Assembly: GCA_001275005.1 (NCBI GenBank)
Contig: JWZX01002574.1
Coordinates: 1 to 21,196, forward strand
Direction: 5' to 3'
DNA length: 21,196 nt
From: Chrysochromulina tobinii
Lineage: Eukaryota > Haptophyta > Prymnesiales > Chrysochromulinaceae
Below are positions 10,201-19,200 of this stretch, in pieces (the stretch's first letter is position 1; each line of letters starts with the position of its first letter). The position numbers and the translations under genes are program-made. The notes under the pieces were generated by a model. It saw nothing but the letters and a program-made list of their open reading frames with translations, was not told the DNA's origin and searched no databases.

Positions 10201-13200
10201 ACGAGCGAGGATCACATCAACGCGCTCAAGGACCCGAAGCTACGCCGCCTGGTCGAGGCCGCCATCTTCGAGCCCGGCGCATACCTCCCACATGAGAGCG
10301 CTCAGCTCGACGCGCTTCATGACTTGCCGCCAAAGGACGGAGTCGCAGCGACGGCCACGCGCTACGGCGTGCTGCTCAACGAGGTCTCTCAGTCGGGCCC
10401 TCGTCTGCTCAGCTCCATGACGAAGCTGCTCAAGCTGGTGCTCACCTTCGGTGCGTCGGCGGCTGAGCAAGCGAACGCCACGCGCGCGACCCCGCGCGCG
10501 ACCCCATGACGGCATAGGTCCGTTCCGCCCTGCACGCTGCCTCGCGCGACGTCGACGCTCGCTCTTGTTGCTCCCCGCACCGCCCGCGCAGACACGCACA
10601 ACATGAATGACACCATGGCATCGGTGCTGCTGTCGCTGGTTCGCATTGCGATCCGCATAGAGCACGCAGCCTCGATGCTGCTGGTGCTCGACGACAACCA
10701 GATGGCGCTCAGCCCTACACGACGATCCCTTCCTCAAGCCGGGCTCGTCGCATCAGATGCTGCCCGACCTCATTGAGCTTCGCACGCTGCTTCGCGAAAC
10801 GATCCCGTTCGTCTTCCACGACTGGCTCGTAACCATGGGTGCCAGACAGAAGAAGCAGGAGGAGGAGGAGCACGAGAAGGCCATCGTCATCTCGGTGGAT
10901 GAACGCAACCGCCGTCGCAACCAACGCGTGCTGAACAACGTCATCGTGCACGGCCACCTGGTGGCGCTGCGCTCGAACATGCAGGCGCACGAACTGCATG
11001 CCGAGGTCGTCTCCTCCGTACTGTCGTCGTTCATGTACACCGTCTCCAAGCACGAGTCGGTAGTCCAGCTGGACAAGGATTCGCAGCAGCAGTTGATCGA
11101 TCTGCCGTACCTCTTTGGAATCATGGCACGGCTCCGTGCCATGATCGTCGATTGGCTGAATATGCCCAGCAGGCCCGATGTTGAGGTCGAAAAGGTGCTC
11201 AACAGTGTGTACCATAACGCGACCGAAGATGAAAAGGCTTACTCGTGGAGCCAACGTAAGGACGCGCTCGACAAGGGCAGGTACGTCGGCGTGGAGAAGG
11301 TCGTCGACGGGTTGACCAACGAATCGCACGGCGAAGGGGCGTCAAACTCCACCGAGCTTAACCTGCAGGTCTTGCAGGTGGCCGCGGCCGGCGCCGTGAT
11401 CAAGCCACTCGAGTCGGATCTCTATGAGGCGGAGGAGGTCAAACAGGCACTCCGGCTGCCACTCAAGATGCAGGGCGAGCTCAACGCGGCGCTCGTCGAG
11501 AGCTGCAAGGACATGAAGCGCTACCGGCTGGTTGGCCAAGATGCCTTTGTTGAGGTGTGGACACCCGACAACGTGTTGCAGCGGATCACGCACCTCAACG
11601 CGCGCGAGAAGGAGAAGCAGGTGCGCATCTTCAAGTGCCAAGTGCTCGGCATCTCGGGCGGCGAGGGCGGCGAGCAGGCGCAGAGCGAGGAGGAGGTCCA
11701 GCTGACGGGGCTGACGAGCCTCGTGCGCGACATGGCCAGTGTTTCGTCAGCTTCATCCGAGTACGCCCGGCCCCTCGAGATCTCTACGCGTGAGGACGTC
11801 AACTTCCTGCAGGAGCACGAGATGTGGATCAGCGACTTGATGGCTCTAGTGCCGCCAGCGCTCTTTGAGAAGGAACAAGAAGGCAAGGTCGGCCAGCGCA
11901 AGCTCTGCTTCTTCCTACCCAACGAGGTGGAGCCCGACGCGCACGTCGTACATCTGCAGGGAGTACTGCAGTCGGCGACCACCCTAGAGCTCATGGAGAA
12001 CGGCGAGGAGGTCGACCCGAACAATAGGCGTTACGACCAGAAGACACGTCGTTCAACATACAAGGACCGTTACTGCGCCATCCTGTACGAGGCATATTGC
12101 TACAAGTGGCGCAATATGGTGCAAATCTACCAGCGCACATCGCACGGCCGGCACTATTACCGCACGCTCGTATACACGACGCATCGCCGTTTCTCTCTGC
12201 ACTTTTTCCCACATATCAAAGTCGGGTTTCGCGAGATGGCCAGCGACATGTGCACCTGGGGAACAGGTCCATTGATGGCCGCGATGACAGGCAAAGTGCA
12301 CGAGAAGTACAATCGGCGCAGAGCGGTCGCTCGGACGCAGGGCGTCGTCGGTGGCCTTGATGCCGACCCAATGTGCAAGAGTTCCGTGGTCGTCGTGCGC
12401 AAGGCGCCTACGCTGGGCTTGCCCGGCGTCACCTCGAGCACATTTGAACGGTACATCCCCCAAAGGTTCCTCTTCGGTCTCGTCCCCGACACGATCTTGG
12501 AGCAGTACGACTTCTATCGCGAGGAGGCTGACGTCGCCGACCTCGCCGGCGCCTCTGAGCAGATTGTCCTACGTGGCTACCCCATTCGTCATGAGATACA
12601 CGCGTCGTACGAAGAGGACCTCAAGCTCGACCTCGACGCTAATGTCATCCTCGTCATGGGCAAGCCCACTGAGCTCTACGCGTTCGGGCGGCCGGATGAT
12701 CACAAGCATGGTCCACCGAGCTCTCCTTTGCGCCGGAACGCAGTCCTCGTGCAACGCTTCTATCTGGACAAGACGCAGAGCAGCCGAAGCGCTGTGCTGC
12801 TCAACGTGCTCTCCGAGCAGCAAAGCGAGCACAACACGCCCCTGCACATCCTGACCAACGTCTTGACGCGGCTCGAGAACTTGTCGCACATTCTCGCGTG
12901 GAGTTACTTACTAGGCGAGAACGTCGACCAGCTCACGACATACGGCATCGATCTCGTCGAGCTGCCGCGGCTGCAGCTGTCGTTCAACTCAAAGGAGATC
13001 GACGGGGCTATGGCGCTTGCGTCTGTGGAGCTTCCGCACTTACACATCTTCGCACCTAAATACGGCGTCTGGCCCGACGATGTACTCCGGCTGGTTGAGG
13101 GCGTACCCCACGGTTTACTCATGCTCTCCGAGACGCAGCAGATGCTCCTCCTTGTGCCCAACGTGCGGATTGCAATTGGTGCGCCCCCAGCGCCCGCCCG

Positions 13201-16200
13201 CGCGCGAGCATGTCCCGACGCGTGCGCGCGCCAACGAGACTGCGCGCGCGACGTCTCCCGACATCAACGGCTGCGCTTGCGCTCGACTGACTCTCGTGCG
13301 CAGACGAGGATATGGACGGGCAGGATGCGGCGAGGCTCGACCCAGTACACGAGGACGAGGACTGGGAGAGCCACGCTACGGTTCGCTACTTCACGTACGA
13401 GCTGCACGTGTCGAAGCAGTTCCTCATCGCGACCACGCTCACATCGGCGCTCTACCTCTGCGTGATTCGCTTCCTGAGCCGCTCATACGAGGAGTGCTTC
13501 ATGCTCGCCGATGCGATCGCCACGGACCACGCCTTCAACGCGGACGAGCAGCAAATCTTCAACTTGCTGACGCTGCACGAGACATCGGGGATGAAGAACA
13601 ATGCCAACGCTGCGGCTTGCCTCTGCAAGATTGCACTCGCCATCGACGACGCCACGATCATGCTGCCTGTGCCGCTCGATAAGTACGCCGCCTTGTACGT
13701 GGTGCAGCTGCACCAGGTGTCAGTCCGCTGCCGCCTCACCGAGGAGCAGGAGCTGCGTCTGCTGCAGATCACGCGTGACGACTGCATCAAGAAGGAGGCG
13801 ACGGTGCGCGCCTTGCAGAATCAGGACCGTTCGCTCATCATGCTGGCAACGAGCACCAACCCGAAGACGCTCAAGCCGCAGGAGCAAGCGCTCGTCGACG
13901 ACGTGCATCGCATGGTCGCGTCGGCGTGCTCCGAGGCGGGGATCAAGCTGCATTCGTCTGAGATCGCGCAGCTGATTGGTTACATCATCGCCGACAACAT
14001 CAAATACCAACAGGACAAAGCCACGAAGGTCCAGGTGGACAATCGATACAAGCAGCTCCTGGCCCATCACCCCAAGGCGGAGGCGACGGCACCCTCGCTG
14101 GCGCACTTGGCCGCGGGCGACGACGAAGACGAGGGGAAGGATGATAGGTTCTTTGCGCTACCATCCATCGAATTCAAGGGCGGCCAAATGTACACCATCA
14201 AGGGCCTTCGAGACGTGCTGAACTGCAAGTCAGATGTGTGGGACGAGGTCCAAATCTACTACAATTATCAAAAGGACCTCGACGGATCGGCCATCACACA
14301 TCTCTGTCGGCAGCTCTGCGGCGTCGACTATCAGACGCGCAGCCTCCCCGAGTCTCTCGACGGCAACAACCAGAACAAGGGCTTCCTCTTCCTCTACATG
14401 CTCTTCACCGAGCAGCTCAACGTGGGCGTGCACATGATCGACGACTCCGACTTCGACCAGCACACATTTGCGTCCATCATTGCCGGCTTCTACACCTTCG
14501 CTGCCCCGCCAAGCGAGAAGAGCAAGAGCATTTCGTCAGGACGCAAGCCGCCGCCGCCGCTGGCGCCTCTTGTAGCCCTGCTCGCGAAGGGGGAGAACAA
14601 GGCGATCCTCCGTGACAGGAAAAGGGACCACCCGGTGCCCGTGCTCGATACCGCCAAGTTTGACGACGTCACATGGCGAGCGCGTAATGCCTCCGAAGGC
14701 GAGTCGATCGATGTAGACCATCCACCGCTGGGTAGGCTGCTCGACGAGCTCATCGCCTGGCTGGTGGCGCGCAAGGAGGCCGACGACGGCTTCCACTTTA
14801 GCGAGATCGACGCCGCCGAGATCCATGCGCCCAAGTTCGAGGCGAGGGACAGCCGGTTTGTCACCTATGGCCTCTTCAAGCGCTGCGACACCGGGCTCAA
14901 CATTATCGACTTGTCGTGCGCGAGCCGTGAATTGAGGCCGCCAAACACCGATCTGCTGCGCACGTGCCTGGCCAAGGGCTGCGAGATGCCAAGCAACGAC
15001 CAGCTGCCGCTCCAGTACTCCGCGTGGCCGCTCGAGAGCTTGCTGGAGCGCGGCATTAGCAAAGGATCACCCTTCACCGTGGTCGAGAATCTCACTAAGG
15101 ACACGCGCAAGGCGTTTGGCTTCTACTTTCAGCCCGCCGGCCATTCCTGGCAGGCTGTGCTCACAGACGGCACCACACCCAAAGGCGAGGAGATCACGAA
15201 CGACAAGCTCGTGGCGGCGCTCGAGCAGAAGGCGCGCGAGCAGACGACGGAGCGGCGCGACGCAACATCGAGCACTGACGAGCCTGTCGTCATACGATTC
15301 GACGAGAAGGAAGTCGAAAGCTTTGGCGAGCTTGTGCCTACCAAAGATGGGCTGAAAGCCAACCACTACGTTCGGGCAGGTGGCCGCTATTACCGGCCGC
15401 GGTTCCATGGGCGTATGTCGCACCCGCTCGCAAAGGACGTCATCACGCGCATGGAGAAGTCCATGTCGGACTACTCGGACAAGAGTGGCAATGCAAAAGT
15501 CAACCGATTGATGCACATTGACGAGGACCTTACCCGCAAGCTTCTGAGCCTCAGGACGACCTCGACATCGACCGAGTTCCAGGATGCGATCAAGAAGCTG
15601 GAACTGGCAGGGGAAAGGCTGACAGAGCTGCAGGCTAGCCTCCGCGAGGAGCGAGCGGCCGAACTCAAAAAGGTTGACTCGGCCGTGAGCATCTTGGAGA
15701 AGCTGAGCAACCACGTCGACCTGCCCAAGCCCAACTCACCGCCGCCGCGCGAGAAGACCGCCGAGGAGTGGAATGAGGAGCTCACGAGTCGCTACTGCTA
15801 CGCGCTGAGGCGCGAGGCCTCGCACGAGGCCAAAATGGACTTCTCGTTCATGACGGTGTCCCTGCTCAGCAACGACTCGCTCAACGTGTGGCAGAAGATC
15901 AATCCCTTCATGCCTCAGAACCAGCAGGAGGAGCTGATGCAGCTGATCGCCATGACGCTCTTCCACGCGTCGTTCATCTCGCACGTCAACCTTCTGATGC
16001 TCGACGCGGCAAAGCTTTCAGGCCAGCTCACGCGGCTGCAGAAGCACCTCAAGGAGGCCGCCAAGGAGGCCGTGAAGGTGCAGAAGCAGGCCATTGTAGA
16101 CATCCACGTGGCTAGCAAGGGCATCGTCAACCTGGCCGATCAGATCGGCGGCTCGCTGCACGCGAGGCGCTACTACGTGACCGACGTGACCGACACACAT

Positions 16201-19200
16201 TGGTATGACCCGCGCTACCTCGTGTTTGAGTTTGTCCGGTCGCTCATGCTGCGGGAGGCGCAGGTCAAGATCGTCGGCGAGTACCTCGAGGGGTTGAAGG
16301 ACGCCAATCTCAAGCTGATCGAGGAGGGGATGACCAACATCAAGCCGCTCGCCCAACAGATGCTCATGGGCCAGGGCAAGACCGCCGTCATCACGCCGCT
16401 GCTCTGCCTGCTGCTCGCCGACGGCGAGACGCTCCCCATGGTGCTTCTCCCAGACTCGCTGCTGCCGGCCGGTCGCGAAATCGTGCGCTCCACATTCTCC
16501 ACCGTCATCCTAAAGCGCGTGTATACGCTCACGTGCAGCCGTGCGGCGATGGCCGAGCCGCGCTACCTCCAGATGATGCACAACGCGCGCAAGTACCACG
16601 GTGTCGTCATCACGGCGCCGTCGTCCGTCAAGTCGGTGCTGCTCAAGTTTCTCGAGAATCTGATCCAGCTGCGGGACGACGGCGATCTGCGCACAAAGAC
16701 GCGGCGGGAGCAAAAGGAGCGGCAGGCCAAGTATGGCGCGAAGGTGCTCTCTACGCGAGCGCGCAACTTGCTCATCGACCACACGCGCACGTGGGGGCAG
16801 CTGCTGAGGCTGATGGAGGGGTCGATTCTCATCATGGACGAGCTCGATTGGGTGTGCCATCCGATGAAGTCGGAGCTCAACTTTCCCATCGGCGTACGCA
16901 GCCCGCTCAACTTTGCGCAGGAGTCGCACGGGCGGCGCTGGGAGCTGCCCATGCATCTGTGGGACGCGCTCTTCTGCGCCGAGGACCAGGTGCCGCCGCC
17001 TGCCCTCCGCCACAATTCGAAGTCGTACGAGCTCCTGCGCGAGCTGAACCTGGTCGTCACCGAGGGCTACGCCTGCGATGCGCTCCAGCGGCGGCCGCAT
17101 ACGGTCTTGCTCAATGCCGCGTTCTACCGAAAGCGTATGCTCCCCGTCTTCGCGGATTGGATGATGTTGTACATGCAGAACGAGCAGGTGGGCGTAGCGA
17201 CCAACGTTTCGTACGACGAGATCCGACAGTATCTCACTGACAAGGACGCGAAGCCTCTCAATCTGAAGCCTGGTCAGGAGTGGCAGATCCTCAACCTCGC
17301 GCGCGACTGGCTGCACATCTTCCTGCCGTTTTGCATGCGCAAGGTCCTTCGCGTGACGTTCGGCCTGATGACGCAGCAGGAAGTCGAGGCCGTCGTCAGA
17401 AAAGACCCTCTCGTCTCCAAATCGCGGCTCAAGCTGGCCATCCCCTTCGTTGGCAAGGACGTGCCCAGCCCTGCGTCCGAGTTTGCACAGCCCGACGTCA
17501 TGATCGGCCTGACTATCTTGGCGTTTCATCTCCAAGGTCTTCGCAAGGACGACATCGACGAGGTCATCAAGGAGCTGCAAAAGAAGTTCATCGTCGAGTC
17601 GGGTCAGCCGCAGCACCGTCCTTCGGCCGTCATGTACTCGGAGTGGGTCAAGGAGGCGGGCGGCGAAATCTGCGGCGCGCCGCCGCCCTCCCTAATGCGC
17701 TCTCCACACGCGCTGCAGCTCCACACTTGCGTGCTCTATCTGGACAGCCGGAGCGTGGCCTCGTCATCGGGCACGTACGGCAACGCCGTGTGGCGCGACC
17801 TGAGCGGGCACTGGCTAGACATCGACGTGGGCACTGACGTGGCTCGAGGCAAACTCGAGGTGCACCTCAGCCATAAGTGCAAATACTCGGGCATGTCGCC
17901 CATAGTCGGCCGGCGGTATGAGCTTGTACGCAAGCTGCGCACCGGCGGTCTACTTGTAGATGTGGATCAGGCGCTGCACGCCGTGGACTCCGAGTGGGGC
18001 TCTCTCTGCGAGGCTGAGTATTTGAAGCTTCCCGAGGGCCACACTGGCGAGCCGAGCCGCCCAGGCAAGGGAGACTTTCGGGTCGCAATCCCGAGCATCC
18101 CGCTCATGACGGCGGAGGGTGGCTCATACCACTGCGTGCCTGGGGCGCCGCTCATTCTTCCTCGTGAGCTCACCGCGAACTCGGAGGGGGTGCAACGAAT
18201 TCTTCGCAAGGGCTCCATCGCCCAGTTTGGCAAGTGGACCGACTTTGACAACCGCCGCTTCACACTCACGGTGGTCGCGCAACACGTTGCAGACGACAGC
18301 AGGAAGGTCGGCGCCCAGGCTGATTGCCTTTCGCGCCTGCCCATCAGTCTGGGTGACAGCGCCCTCCAGATTGGCGCCGCCGCGTCGATCGAATCGCTCG
18401 TCTTCTCGGCTCCATCATCTTCGGTCAAGTCTGGGCGATGGGAGGAGCGGATGCCCTATCAGGCGGCGGTGAAGCGCTCCACCGAGGCCGTCCTGCACCA
18501 GTTTGTTTTCGATGGCAGCCCCGCGAAGCCGACGACCATCAGGTACTTTGTCAACGGTGCACTCCTGGGCGACAAGCTGATCCCGGCCGACGTGCCGCTC
18601 TTCTCGGCCGGCTCGCCCATGGTCATCGGCGCCTCATCCGACGGCAAGCGCACGTGGTCGCTCGATGGCTACATCTACCTGGTCATGGTACACAACGTGG
18701 CGCTCTCGGACGACGGGGTGCTGCAGATGAGCAAGAACCTGATGCTCGCCCCCGACGAGTACGGCGCGCCGCGGCCAGGAGACAAGACGCGCGTCGGCGC
18801 GCAGCTCCAAGGCGAGATCATGCAGCTCCAGCTCCTTCGCTCCATCCTTCTTGTCGAGACGCGCTCAGTCACGCATGCTGCGCTGCATGAAGTGCTCACC
18901 GAGCAAGAGCTAAACGCGAAACCGTCAGCGGTCGCCCGAGAGAAGAGCGAGGACGAGGCCACGTTCGGTCCCGCCGTCGCTCCGAGCCCGTCGAACCAAA
19001 CGGCGGCCATAGAGCCACTGCCCGACGACATCCGAATGCCGTCCGCGCGCGTGCAGCCGATCATGATCATGCCCGAGAGCCACGTGATGCATGCGGCGCT
19101 GGAAAGCGAGTTCACGTGCACGGTCGTGCTCAGCTGCGTGTGCTCCAAGACGGCGCCGTACGTGCTCGCCTCGGCGCCTTTCTTCCCCGGGGTTCTCTCT

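Noticed and set aside
15067-15714. Minus-strand open frame of 215 codons
   Set aside because: Antisense shadow of exon 5 with no family features.
16510-17616. Long minus-strand open frame of 368 codons
   Set aside because: It lies entirely opposite the conserved DUF3638 module, where the plus frame has Walker motifs. Its Arg/Leu/His/Asp-rich composition is what GC-rich antisense codons give.
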